Below, piece after piece: positions 33,911 to 42,921 of a stretch of 64,000 nucleotides of DNA (position 1 is the stretch's first letter; each line of letters starts with the position of its first letter). The position numbers were made by a program, and so were the translations under genes. The notes under the pieces are model-generated. The model searched no databases and was not told the DNA's origin. It was given only the letters and a program-made list of their open reading frames with translations. Origin of the DNA: JBGPTK01 sp963797765 (GTDB lineage: Bacteria; Acidobacteriota; Terriglobia; Acidiferrales; UBA7541); assembly GCA_963797765.1 (NCBI GenBank), contig CAWCQU010000004.1, positions 310,001 to 374,000 of the forward strand, in the 5' to 3' direction.

Positions 33911-35332
33911 TGCGCACCTCCATCGGAGGTGACGGCTGCCTGCGGCGGTTTGGGATGTTCGTCGGGCTTTTGGTCTGATTTTGCATCAGGTTTCTTGTGT
34001 TCGGGGGCGGTTGCTTTCTTCTCTTTGTCGAGGAGCGCTTGTTTTTCTTTCTCGAGTTCGGGCCGCCGCGCGATGTCCTGGTCGCGATCGAAATAGACCT
34101 GGCCGTCGATGATTGTTTTCTGCACGACCGCGTAAATGCTGAGCGGATCGTGGTTGTAGATCACCAGGTCGGCATCCTTACCCACGTCGATCGAGCCAAC
34201 ACGCTTGTCGATTCCCAGTTGAATCGCGGGATTGATCGTAACCAGCTTCAACGCCTCGTCGTGCGTCAAGCCGCCCCAGTGCATCGATTTCGCCGCTTCC
34301 TGATTCAGGTGGCGCGCTTCCTCCGCGTCATCGGAATTGATGGAAACCACCACGCCCTTGCGCGTCATCAGTGCCGCGTTATAAGGAATCGCATCGAACG
34401 CTTCCATTTTGTACGCCCACCAATCGGAAAACGTGGAAGCTCCCGCGCCATGAGCGGCAATTTCGCCGGCTACTTTGTAGCCTTCCAGCACGTGCTGAAA
34501 GGTGCGCACCTTGAAGCCGAATTCATTGGCAACGCGAATGAGCATCAGGATTTCGTCGGATACGTAGCAGTGCGCGTGGACGTAGCGCTTGCCTTCGAGC
34601 ACTTCCACCAGCGGATCGAGTTTCAAGTCGCGGCGCGGCGGAATCAGATTCGCTTCGCCGGCGGCTTTGCGGCGATTGTAGTCGTCCCACTGCTTCTTGT
34701 ATTCGCGGGCCTCCACAAACGCTGTGCGGATAACTTCTTCCACGCCCATCCGCGTGGCGGGATAGCGCGGCGAAATACCCGGCGGCGCGGGAAAATTTGA
34801 GCGCTTGGGATTCTCACCGAGTGCAAATTTGATTCCCGGCAGCGCGCCTTCAAATGGCAATTCGCTCGGGAGACTTTCCCCAGCGCAGCTTGATCACCAC
34901 AGTCTGGCCGCCAATCGCATTGGCGCTGCCGTGCAGAATGTTGGCAGTGGTGACGCCGCCCGCGAGATCGAGATAGATATCGCGGTCGTCGGGATTGAGG
35001 ATGTCCGCGATATTCACCATCGAAGAAACGGAGACGCTGCCTTCGTTGATGTTTCCTTCTCCGGCGATGTGCGAGTGGCAATCGATAATGCCGGGCATCA
35101 CGAATTGGCCATTCGCATCGATCACCTTTGCGCCGCTGGGCGCTTTCAAATCCTTGCCAACCGCCGCGATTTTTCCGTCGCGAATCAGAATCGAACCGTT
35201 TTCGATTGTTCCGTGCGACACGGTAAGGATCGTCGCGTTCTGAATCAAAGTGACGGTGGAATCCTGCGCATGAGCGGCGGGCGCAGCGAGTGAAACGATC
35301 GCAAACAAGATTGCGATAATCGTGCGCTTCAT
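33907..35332 (-). CDS. Secreted amidohydrolase with intact HxH motif, interrupted by a frameshift (second of three)
   Basis: The first frame (35332-34850) has a signal peptide (MKRTIIAILFAIVSLAAPAAHA) and PGIIDCHSHIAGE (His86, His88). The second frame (34860-33907) continues from ELPFEGALPGIKFALGENPK, with HAHCYVSDE for further metal histidines, VSINSDD for the catalytic Asp and SIDVGKDADLVIYNHDPL. Between them an apparent extra C in GAGCGAATTG (about 34864-34873) breaks the frame. Corrected, the protein would be ~475 residues. The start overlaps the upstream stop (ATGA). It is the only one of the three with complete-looking metal ligands. Whether the break is real is open. Confidence 0.75.
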
Positions 35333-36765
35333 CGGCGGCCTCCTACTTTGTCGCTCGAGTAAGAAGAATTCCCCGCCGCAGACGTCTTCGGCGGCTCGCC
35401 GGGTTTCTCCGGCTCCTTGGGTTTTTCCTGCTCGCGGATTTTGAAGCGATGGCCGTCGACGAACACTTCCTTCACTTTTGTTTTTTCGTTGAACAGGTCG
35501 CCATCCGTCACGACGAGGTTGGCGATTTTCCCCGCTTCGATGCTGCCCAGCCGGTCGCTCACTCCGTAAATTTCCGCCGGGCTAAGGGTAAGGGCGCGTA
35601 GCGCGGCGTCGGGAGCGAGGCCCGCATCAATCGCCTTCTTCACGCTTTTCAACGCGTCTTTGGGAGTGGCAACGCCGTCGGAATAAAACGCGAATTTCAC
35701 TCCCGCTTTGGCCAAGGCGGCCGGCGTACCGGGAGCGCGATCGCGCAACCGCAAATCGCGCAAATCCTGCTCGGCATCCGGATCGGCATCTTTCGAGCGT
35801 TCCGGCCATTTCAAATTGACCAGCACAGGCAACTTGGCTGCCGCAATCGCTCCGGCGATTCCGTAGGCTTGCTGCGCTCCATAGAGCGCCCCATTCAGAT
35901 CCCACTCCTTGATCAGGCGCAGCGCGCGCAAAATTTGAACTTGAGTGTTGGCGGGAAAAAGTACGAGTTCCTTACTTCGCAGGGACTGGCCGATCACCAA
36001 GTCGGTGCGATCGTACTTGGGGCGCTCGAGGCCGACGGGATGAGCGCTATAAACAGATTGGGCTTGTTCGTACCAACGCGCGTCGATAAAGACCTGCCGG
36101 TCGTACGCAATCACTCCCATCAGCGAGCCCGGATAACTGAAGGAACTTCCCGCGGGAGTCATGGAGAGATCGAGCGTCGCGGGTGATTTGACCACCATGT
36201 CGCCCGCACGCTCTCCCGCGAGATCAATCACCGAACCTTGCCCTTGAATCATGCCGCCACGGGGCACGGCCAGCGCAGTGGTGAAGCCGCCGTCGCGCCA
36301 GGTTTCGAATCGTTTGTCCTTGGGATTCAGTTCATCGGATGCTACGACCCAGGGCTTTGTTCCGGGACGATCTTCCGGGCCGTTGGCGATTTCAGTGGGC
36401 ACCGGACGCGGGCCGCCCCGGCCGCCGCCGACGGTGGCTTGGGGTGGCGGCGCCTCCACCTGCGGCGCGAATTCGGCCATCGCGTCAAACAGGCCGGGAT
36501 AAACCGTCAGTCCCTTGCCATCTATAATGAACGCTTCGGGAGGAATGGAGACATTCGCGCCAACGGCTTTGATCATGCCATTGGCGACGACTACGGTGCC
36601 GCTTTCAATGGGCGCTCCGGTGACCGGAACGATTCGCGCGTTTTGAATCGCGAAGCAGCGCGGCTCGCCCCCTTGTGCTTGAATTGCGCGCGCGGCGAAA
36701 AATACAAGCGAGGCGGCGAGCGCCAAACACACACCGGCACAACCACGCATTCGATTTCTTTGCAT
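35329..36765 (-). CDS. Secreted amidohydrolase-superfamily protein lacking the HxH motif (first of three)
   Basis: A signal peptide follows MQRNRMRGC (start 36765, with GGGGTGG upstream; 36750 is an alternative). The fold is recognisable: FAIQNARIVPVTGAPIESG, then GLTVYPGLFDAMAEFAP where PGxxDxHxH is expected, a Gly/Pro-rich insert, and IYGVSDRLGSIEAGKIANLVVTDGD. FAFYSDG preserves an Asp near the active-site position, but the histidines are gone. The C-terminus is Lys/Pro/Glu-rich. It opens a three-gene operon coupled by ATGA overlaps. Confidence 0.8.
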   Translation of the reverse strand: MQRNRMRGCAGVCLALAASLVFFAARAIQAQGGEPRCFAIQNARIVPVTGAPIESGTVVVANGMIKAVGANVSIPPEAFIIDGKGLTVYPGLFDAMAEFAPQVEAPPPQATVGGGRGGPRPVPTEIANGPEDRPGTKPWVVASDELNPKDKRFETWRDGGFTTALAVPRGGMIQGQGSVIDLAGERAGDMVVKSPATLDLSMTPAGSSFSYPGSLMGVIAYDRQVFIDARWYEQAQSVYSAHPVGLERPKYDRTDLVIGQSLRSKELVLFPANTQVQILRALRLIKEWDLNGALYGAQQAYGIAGAIAAAKLPVLVNLKWPERSKDADPDAEQDLRDLRLRDRAPGTPAALAKAGVKFAFYSDGVATPKDALKSVKKAIDAGLAPDAALRALTLSPAEIYGVSDRLGSIEAGKIANLVVTDGDLFNEKTKVKEVFVDGHRFKIREQEKPKEPEKPGEPPKTSAAGNSSYSSDKVGGRR

Positions 36766-37096
36766 CTGCCACCCCTGACGTGCGACGTACACCTGGCGCA
36801 GGTGCTGCCCCTCGGCGGTTTCGAAGTCCTTTAAATGAGTTCGGGATGATCGAGCGCCCAGCACCAACGCCCTGCGTTTATCACAGACGCGCGATGCTAT
36901 AAGCAGGTTTCGTTAGAGTCAAGCCCGGAAGCATTCATCAGGCAATTCGTGCGCCGCCTTCAACTGGCTCGCATCAAGCCCTCTGGTCTTAGCGCAACAA
37001 ACGGTGCGCTTCCGAAACTATTTCACGGCTCGTGAAACTTTTTGGCTGCTGGTGGATACCCTTCTATGAGAGTTGCAATTAGAAGCGAGGAATCCG

Positions 37097-37825
37097 ATGA
37101 CAGCACATGCCGCAGTCCAAGCGCAATTCCCCAGCAGCAAAAGCAGCAAACCCATCGCGCCGTGGTGGCACACGGTGCTTTTTATCCTTTTGTTCCTGGT
37201 TATGACAGCCGCCGGAGCATTTTTTCAGCACAGGCAGCAGACACACCCGCAAATGCTCCAGCAGCACCCGCATGTCGCGGGGCTTTATTTATCGCTGATC
37301 GTGATGGAGTGGGCGCTGGTGTTTTTTGTATGGAAAGGCTTGCGTCGCACAGGGACGACCCTGCGCGAAGTGATTGGCGGAAGATGGGGCAGCGCAAAAG
37401 ACGTCGCCGTGGACGCGGCGCTCGGCCTTGGGCTGTGGATTTTCTGGTCGGGCGCACAATTGGCATGGAACCATTGGATGGGGGCCGGGCAGGCGTCCTC
37501 CATTGGAACTTTGCTGCCGCAGCGAGCAATTGAAATCGGCTTGTGGATTTTGCTTTCGATCAGCGCGGGAATTTGCGAGGAAATTGTGTTTCGCGGATAT
37601 TTTCAGCAGCAGTTCAAGGCATTTGCGGGGAGCGGATTACTGGCGGTGCTGCTGCAGGCTATATTGTTCGGCATCTCCCACGGCTATCAGGGAGTGGATG
37701 CCACGACTCGCATCGCCATCTTCGGCGGCCTATTTGGATTGCTGGCGATGTGGCGCAAGAGTCTGCGGCCGGGCATGATCGCTCACGCCTGGACGGACAT
37801 CTTTAGCGGCATTCTGGGCGTATAA
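37097..37825 (+). CDS. CPBP-family intramembrane metalloprotease
   Basis: A 242-residue membrane protein with seven or eight hydrophobic segments. The glutamyl protease motifs are EEIVFRGYFQ near 165, FGISHGYQG near 200, and HAWTDI near the end. In eukaryotes the family processes prenylated CAAX proteins. In bacteria it is often linked to bacteriocin immunity or regulated proteolysis. GAGGAA precedes the ATG at 37097. The ECF sigma gene begins 28 bases after its stop, so release of an anti-sigma factor is a plausible role (inference). Confidence 0.85.
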   Translation: MTAHAAVQAQFPSSKSSKPIAPWWHTVLFILLFLVMTAAGAFFQHRQQTHPQMLQQHPHVAGLYLSLIVMEWALVFFVWKGLRRTGTTLREVIGGRWGSAKDVAVDAALGLGLWIFWSGAQLAWNHWMGAGQASSIGTLLPQRAIEIGLWILLSISAGICEEIVFRGYFQQQFKAFAGSGLLAVLLQAILFGISHGYQGVDATTRIAIFGGLFGLLAMWRKSLRPGMIAHAWTDIFSGILGV

Positions 37826-37853
37826 CGGCCAGGCCTGGCCATCGCGAGATTCG

Positions 37854-38336
37854 GTGACGAACGATTTCAACGCGCTGTATCAAAAGTATGCCCTGGATGT
37901 GCTGCGCTTCGCGCTCTATCTCTCCGGCAATCGTGCTGAAGCGGAGGACATCACTTCGGAAACGTTTGTGCGCGCGTGGACTTCTCCGGAGCCGATTCGC
38001 GCCGCAACAGTGAAAGGTTATCTGTTCACGATCGCGCGGAACCTGTTCATACAAAGCCTGCGCAAGAAGAAACGCGACGTGGAACTGGACGTGGAAATGC
38101 GCGATCCGCAAGCAAGCCCGCACCAACTGGCGGAAGAGAAAGCAGAATTTGAGGCCGTGCTCGCGGGCTTGCAGAAGTTGCCGGAAATCGACCGCTCCGT
38201 AGTTGTGATGCGGGCGTTTGAAGGAATGAGTTACGAGGAGATTTCGCAGTCGCTGGGAATTCCGCTGGGCACGGTGAAAGTAAAGATCCACCGCGCGCGC
38301 CTGGCGCTTTCCGGAATTCGGGGAGGCACATCATGA
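37854..38336 (+). CDS. ECF-type RNA polymerase sigma factor
   Basis: A 160-residue sigma-70 family factor. Region 2 (YQKYALDVLRFALYLSGNRAEAEDITSETFVRAW) binds the -10 element and core. Region 4 (LPEIDRSVVVMRAFEGMSYEEISQSLGIPLGTVKVKIHRAR) binds -35. It starts with GTG. The stop overlaps the anti-sigma start by ATGA. Confidence 0.92.
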   Translation: MTNDFNALYQKYALDVLRFALYLSGNRAEAEDITSETFVRAWTSPEPIRAATVKGYLFTIARNLFIQSLRKKKRDVELDVEMRDPQASPHQLAEEKAEFEAVLAGLQKLPEIDRSVVVMRAFEGMSYEEISQSLGIPLGTVKVKIHRARLALSGIRGGTS

Positions 38337-38764
38337 ATGTAACAAGAGAAGTGGTGGTCGATTTGCTGCCGCTCTACCTGGCGGGAGAAGCTAGCGTGGA
38401 TTCGCGAGCGCTGATCGAAGAATTTTTGAAGCAGGATCCAGAGCTGGCGCGCAGCATCCGCAGCGAGTGGATGGAAAAGATGAACGCGGCGGCGCCGTCA
38501 GCTCTGCCTCCGGAACTGGAGTTGCGGGCATTTCGCAAGACCAAGCGAATGATCGGCTGGCAGAAATGGCTGTTGGGATTCGCGATTCTTTTTACTTCGA
38601 TTGCCGGAAGCGTGAAGTTTAGCTGGAGTGGCGGGCAATTCAAAGATGTCGGGTTCGCGATGCAGGGATTTCCGGGGCAGTGGGCCATTCTCGCGGGGCT
38701 GGCCGCGGCTTTTTGGGTCGCGTACTTCGCGCTGCGGCGGCGTCTGCGCACCACGGCGTTGTAG
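38333..38764 (+). CDS. Putative anti-sigma factor, single membrane-spanning
   Basis: 143 residues starting in the ATGA overlap with the sigma gene. The N-terminal helix (VVVDLLPLYLAGEASVDSRALIEEFL) fits the anti-sigma interaction domain, but the HxxxCxxC zinc motif is absent. Two hydrophobic segments follow (about 81-100 and 117-137). Function is assigned by position and the N-terminal pattern. Confidence 0.8.
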   Translation: MNVTREVVVDLLPLYLAGEASVDSRALIEEFLKQDPELARSIRSEWMEKMNAAAPSALPPELELRAFRKTKRMIGWQKWLLGFAILFTSIAGSVKFSWSGGQFKDVGFAMQGFPGQWAILAGLAAAFWVAYFALRRRLRTTAL

Positions 38765-38788
38765 CGGTGACTCACTAGACTTGCGCGG

Positions 38789-38816
38789 GGGCGCGGCTGA
38801 AGCCGGCCCCTACATC
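38789..38816 (+). repeat. Intergenic repeat GCGCGGCTGAAGCCGGCCCC
   Basis: The palindromic core GGCTGAAGCC with flanks GGGCGC and GGCCCCTACAT recurs at 51291-51318 in the same orientation. It lies between convergent genes. Confidence 0.65.
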
Positions 38817-38846
38817 AGAAAAACCATCCGAACGCCAACAACTTAA

Positions 38847-41294
38847 TTAATTACGGAGCGGCTTGCCGGTTTTCAGGGTGTGGGCGATGCGGGCTTGCGT
38901 TTTGCGTTCGCCACAGAGGCTGACGAAGGCTTCGCGTTCCAAGTCGAGGATGTATTGTTCGCTGACCAGTTGCGGCGCGGAGAGCGAGCCGCCGGCCAGG
39001 ATGTTGGCGAGTTTGCGGGCGACGAGAGCGTCGTATTCGGAGATATATTCGCCGCGCAGCATCATGTGGACTGCGAGCTTGGCGCCTGCATTGAATTCTT
39101 CGCCCAGCACGCGCACCAGCGTGGTCTTGGCGCCTTCGGCGGGGGTGGGAGCGGGTGAGCGATAGCCTGCGCGGGCCATGGCCAGCGCGGTTTCCTTGGC
39201 GTCGGCGACCTGGCGATCGCGATTCATGGCTACAAAATCTCCGCGACGCAAAAAACCGAGCGTGCGGGCTTCTTCTCCGCTGGTCGAGACTTTGGCCATG
39301 GCGATGGTTTCGAACACGGGCTTCAGCGCGTGGAATAAATCGAGATCCTCCCCACCGGCCGCGTGTTCATTGGCGCGAATCAGCATTTCCTTGGTGCCGC
39401 CGCCCGCCGGAATCAAGCCGACTCCGGCTTCCACCAGGCCCATATAGGATTCAGCAGCCGCGTGAATCCGCGCGCCGTGCAACGTGATTTCGCAGCCGCC
39501 GCCAAGCGCCATGCCCTGCGGCGCCACCACCACGGGCCGCGGCGCATACTTGATGGCCAGATTCACGTTTTGAAATTGCCGGACGGCCAGGTGAATGTCG
39601 TCCCACTCTTCTTCCTGCGCGGTCATCAACAGCAGCATTAGATTCGCGCCCACCGAAAAATTCGTCGCCTGGTTGGCGATTACCATGGCTTCGAATTCGT
39701 TGTCCAGCCGCTTGATGCCCGCGTGAATCATGGAGACGATGTCGCCGCCAATGGCATTCATCTTGGCGTGGAATTCGCAGCACACCACGCCGTCGCCCAG
39801 ATCGATCAGGCTGGCTCCGGCATTCTGCTGCACCACTTTCGATTGTTCCTTCAGCGATTTCAAAATAATAATTCCCGATGGCTGCGGCACCGGCTGCTGT
39901 GAAGATGTCGCGAAATCAAAATAGCTCGTAGTTCCCTGCTGCGATTCGTAAAACGATTTTTTGCCCGAGGAGAGCAGCTTGGTCACCAGCGGCGGCACCG
40001 GGCGTTTTTCGCGCTCCAGCGCGTGGGCCATCGATTCAACTCCAAGCGTATCCCAAATTTCAAACGGGCCCAGTTCCCAGGCAAAGCCCCAGCGCATGGC
40101 GGCGTCCACATCGGGAATGCGGTCGGCAATTTCGGGAACGCGGCGCGCGGCATACGAACACATTTCGGAAAGTCCAGCCCAAAGAAAGCGATTAGCTTTG
40201 TCGCCTTCTTTGCCAGCCAGGGCAGGTCCGGCGAGCATGCGGATCCGTTCGCGTGTACCTTCAATTTGCTTTCCGGCTTCGATGGAACCGAAGCGGGCTT
40301 TCTGGCGCGGCCGATAGTCCATCTTCTGCCAATCGAGGGTGAGGATTTCGCTTTCGCCGCCTTTTTTGACGCGCTGGTAAAAACCCTTGCCCGTTTTTTC
40401 GCCCAGCCAGCCGCGCTGGATCATGTCCTCGATCAGCGGCGGCACTCGATACATTTCGCGCGATTCATCCTCGGGCGCGTTTTCGTAAATATTGCGGACC
40501 ACGTGCACCAGGATGTCGAGGCCGACAATGTCCGCCGTTCGAAACGTCGCGGATTTCGGCCATCCCACCGCGGGGCCCGTGCAGGCGTCGACTTCTTCGA
40601 CGGTCATTTCCAGTTCGCGCATCACTCGCAGCACGTTGAGCATGGAATAGGTGCCGATGCGGTTGGCGATGAAGTTGGGCGTATCCTTGGCGACCACAAC
40701 TCCTTTGCCAAGCGAGCGATCGCAAAAGTTCCCGAGGGCTTCCGAGACTTCGGGGCTGGTCTTCGGCCCGGGAATCAATTCCACCAGCTTCATATAGCGC
40801 GGCGGATTGAAGAAATGCGTTCCCGCCCAATGCTTTTGAAAATCCTCGGAGCGCCCTTCGGCAATGGTATGAATGGGCAGACCGGAAGTGTTAGTGGTCA
40901 CCAGAGCGCCGGGCTTGCGGTGCTGTTCGACGCGAGCGAGCAGGTTGCGCTTGATTTCAAGATTTTCCGCGACCACTTCGAGAATCCAATCGGCATCCGC
41001 GCACCAGCCCAGATTATCTTCAAAATTTCCGATGCGGATCAGCCGCGCGGTTTCCGGAGTGAAAAAGGCGGCGGGACGCGATTTCTTCGCGGCCTCGAGG
41101 CCCGCGCGAACGATGCGGTTGCGGACCTCGGGCTGCTCAAGAGTGAGGCCGCGCTTTTTTTCGTCGGCCGTCAGTTCACGGGGAACGATGTCGAGCAGCG
41201 AGCAGGAGATTCCGGCATTGGCAAAGTGCGCGGCGATGCGCGCGCCCATCGTTCCGGCGCCGAGAACCGCAACTCGCTCGATTCGTGATTTCAT
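38847..41294 (-). CDS. fadN: 3-hydroxyacyl-CoA dehydrogenase / enoyl-CoA hydratase (FadN-type)
   Basis: An 815-residue bifunctional beta-oxidation enzyme. The dehydrogenase comes first: NAD motif VAVLGAGTMGARIAAHFANAG at residues 8-28, then the HCDH motif GTHFFNPPRYMKLVELIPG. The crotonase half is at the C-terminus (VVAPQGMALGGGCEITLHGARIHAA and GLVEAGVGLIPAGGG), the order of Bacillus FadN and not of proteobacterial FadB. It performs hydration and NAD-dependent oxidation between the acyl-CoA dehydrogenase (15907) and thiolase (29694) steps. Confidence 0.9.
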   Translation of the reverse strand: MKSRIERVAVLGAGTMGARIAAHFANAGISCSLLDIVPRELTADEKKRGLTLEQPEVRNRIVRAGLEAAKKSRPAAFFTPETARLIRIGNFEDNLGWCADADWILEVVAENLEIKRNLLARVEQHRKPGALVTTNTSGLPIHTIAEGRSEDFQKHWAGTHFFNPPRYMKLVELIPGPKTSPEVSEALGNFCDRSLGKGVVVAKDTPNFIANRIGTYSMLNVLRVMRELEMTVEEVDACTGPAVGWPKSATFRTADIVGLDILVHVVRNIYENAPEDESREMYRVPPLIEDMIQRGWLGEKTGKGFYQRVKKGGESEILTLDWQKMDYRPRQKARFGSIEAGKQIEGTRERIRMLAGPALAGKEGDKANRFLWAGLSEMCSYAARRVPEIADRIPDVDAAMRWGFAWELGPFEIWDTLGVESMAHALEREKRPVPPLVTKLLSSGKKSFYESQQGTTSYFDFATSSQQPVPQPSGIIILKSLKEQSKVVQQNAGASLIDLGDGVVCCEFHAKMNAIGGDIVSMIHAGIKRLDNEFEAMVIANQATNFSVGANLMLLLMTAQEEEWDDIHLAVRQFQNVNLAIKYAPRPVVVAPQGMALGGGCEITLHGARIHAAAESYMGLVEAGVGLIPAGGGTKEMLIRANEHAAGGEDLDLFHALKPVFETIAMAKVSTSGEEARTLGFLRRGDFVAMNRDRQVADAKETALAMARAGYRSPAPTPAEGAKTTLVRVLGEEFNAGAKLAVHMMLRGEYISEYDALVARKLANILAGGSLSAPQLVSEQYILDLEREAFVSLCGERKTQARIAHTLKTGKPLRN

Positions 41295-41415
41295 AGGATG
41301 TCTTGGAGCAAACTTTGAGGTTACAGAACCGCTAACGCGCGGTCAACGGAAAATCCCACACGGGCGAAAACGCGCTAAACTAGGCGGACAGCTAAAAGCG
41401 GGGAGAATGCCCAAA

Positions 41416-42300
41416 ATGCTGAAATGGCTTGGAAGCGCGGTCCAGGGCCTGCGTTCGTTCGCGTACGGCCCGGACAGCGGACGCCCGCGAATTGGCCTGG
41501 CATTGGGCGGCGGATTCGCGCGCGGAATCGCCCATATCGGCGTACTGCGCGTCCTGCAAGAGGAAGGCATCCCCATCGACCTGGTGGCTGGCACCAGCGT
41601 GGGTGCGCTGATCGGCGCGGCCTTTTGCAGCGGCGCAACGCTCGACGAAATGGAACGCCAGGGCTCGCTGACGAAATTCAAGGATTTCGGGCGCTGGACG
41701 ATTTCGCGGCTGGGCATGGCGACGAACGATAAACTGGAATTTTATCTGCAGCGATTTTCTTCCTTCACCTATTTTGAGGAACTGAAAATTCCTCTCGGTA
41801 TCGTAGCCACGGACTTGGTGCGCGGCGAGACCATATGTTTCACGGAAGGCGAGATCGGGCCGGCGGTCCGCGCCTCCTGCGCCTATCCCGGCCTGTTTCT
41901 TCCGGTGGAGCACGACGGACAATATATGGTGGATGGATTCCTGACCGCGCCGGTGCCGACCACGGAAGTTCGCCAGATGGGAGCCCAGGTGGTGATCGGA
42001 ATCCATCTGGAGCCCGGCCTGCTGAACGAAAAACCGCGGAACACGATTGAAGTGATCAGCCGGTCGTTTTCGATAATTCAAGCCCACTCGCGCGGCGCAT
42101 GGCGGGGAGCAGCGGATGTGATTATCGAGCCCGAGGTCCATCACTTTCTGTGGGATGATTTTCAAATGACGCCCCAATTGGTGGCCGCGGGCGAAGCGGC
42201 AACGCGCGCGGCGTTGCCGCAGATTCGAGCCGCAATCGCTGGGCGGTCGCCGGTTTATCCTCCTGTAGAATCACCAGCGCGGCCGGACGAAAAGAGCTGA
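41416..42300 (+). CDS. Patatin-like phospholipase (RssA/YlbK-type)
   Basis: About 295 residues. The oxyanion motif GLALGGGFARG is near residue 25, the nucleophile elbow GTSVGA near 60, and the second catalytic Asp in YMVDGFL near 175. The family hydrolyses acyl esters of lipids. Two ATGs are possible. GGAG is 1 base from 41407 and 10 bases from 41416, and the latter is favoured. It is divergent from fadN, which may indicate shared control of lipid turnover. Confidence 0.88.
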   Translation: MLKWLGSAVQGLRSFAYGPDSGRPRIGLALGGGFARGIAHIGVLRVLQEEGIPIDLVAGTSVGALIGAAFCSGATLDEMERQGSLTKFKDFGRWTISRLGMATNDKLEFYLQRFSSFTYFEELKIPLGIVATDLVRGETICFTEGEIGPAVRASCAYPGLFLPVEHDGQYMVDGFLTAPVPTTEVRQMGAQVVIGIHLEPGLLNEKPRNTIEVISRSFSIIQAHSRGAWRGAADVIIEPEVHHFLWDDFQMTPQLVAAGEAATRAALPQIRAAIAGRSPVYPPVESPARPDEKS

Positions 42301-42331
42301 CCGCTAGAAGGCTGCGAACGAATCACTTCGA

Positions 42332-42356
42332 GTCATTCCGAGCGAAGCGAGGAATC
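42332..42356 (+). repeat. Dispersed GTCATTCCGAGCG repeat copy
   Basis: GTCATTCCGAGCGAAGCGAG then GAATC, the cleanest core of the family in this window. It lies in the 175-base gap after the patatin gene. Confidence 0.75.
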
Positions 42357-42475
42357 CGGCGCAAATCCCGAATACTTGAGGCAAAGAGATTTGCTTCGTC
42401 GCTCATCCCGGAACAGGGCGGTTCTCGAAGATCTCCGCGGCTCGCTAATCAAGTGCATGCTTCCGAAATAACCGG

Positions 42476-42869
42476 CTAAGGATTCCTGGGCGGGACGTAC
42501 TCTTCGTGGATTTCGACCTGAACTTTTTTGCCTGCCGCCTTGCCCCGCTGATTAATCCATTCGGCGAATGAAGCAGCGAATTGCGCCGGATCCACTCGCA
42601 GGCTCGCTTCCAGTTTGCCCTCGCCAAGTGGGCAACGTGTCGTCAAACTCGGCGGAGCCGGTAAAATTGCGCATGCAAAAACTGTCCAGCCATTCCAAGG
42701 GACATGGCCGGCGTTCGCCATCGATCAGCACCGCAACCTGGAGTTTTCTGGCGTACATCGGATCGAAAGTATAGCATCCGGCCGGGATTCGATACCCAAG
42801 ACGCCAAAATTTGTGTGGTGGGTCAGTTTCCGATTCGTGCGTTACACATCTTAAATAGCCGCCTTTCAA
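42476..42869 (-). pseudogene. Unknown protein, frameshifted
   Basis: Two frames join to make one soluble protein. The upstream frame reads HKFWRLGYRIPAGCYTFDP and WLDSFCMRNFTGSAEFDDTLP. After a one-base shift near 42628 the other frame reads LGEGKLEASLRVDPAQFAAS to the end EIHEEYVPPRNP. No family is recognised. The 5' end is unclear (TTG 42869 lacks a ribosome site). It is divergent from the TetR gene and may be its target. Confidence 0.5.
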
Positions 42870-42880
42870 GTAGTGGTTTT

Positions 42881-42921
42881 CGCTGTATACACCGTAGACC
42901 AATATAGTATACGCTGTATAT
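42881..42921 (+). promoter_or_regulatory. Repeated GTATAC elements upstream of TetR, operator candidate
   Basis: CGCTGTATAC at 42881-42890 and ACGCTGTATAT at 42911-42921 are direct near-repeats, and a further GTATAC palindrome is at 42907-42912. The cluster ends at the TetR start codon and lies between divergent genes, the usual place for a TetR operator. Confidence 0.45.

Noticed and set aside
40023..41288. 421-codon plus-strand open frame
   Set aside because: Antisense of fadN with no domain-like sequence and no ribosome site.
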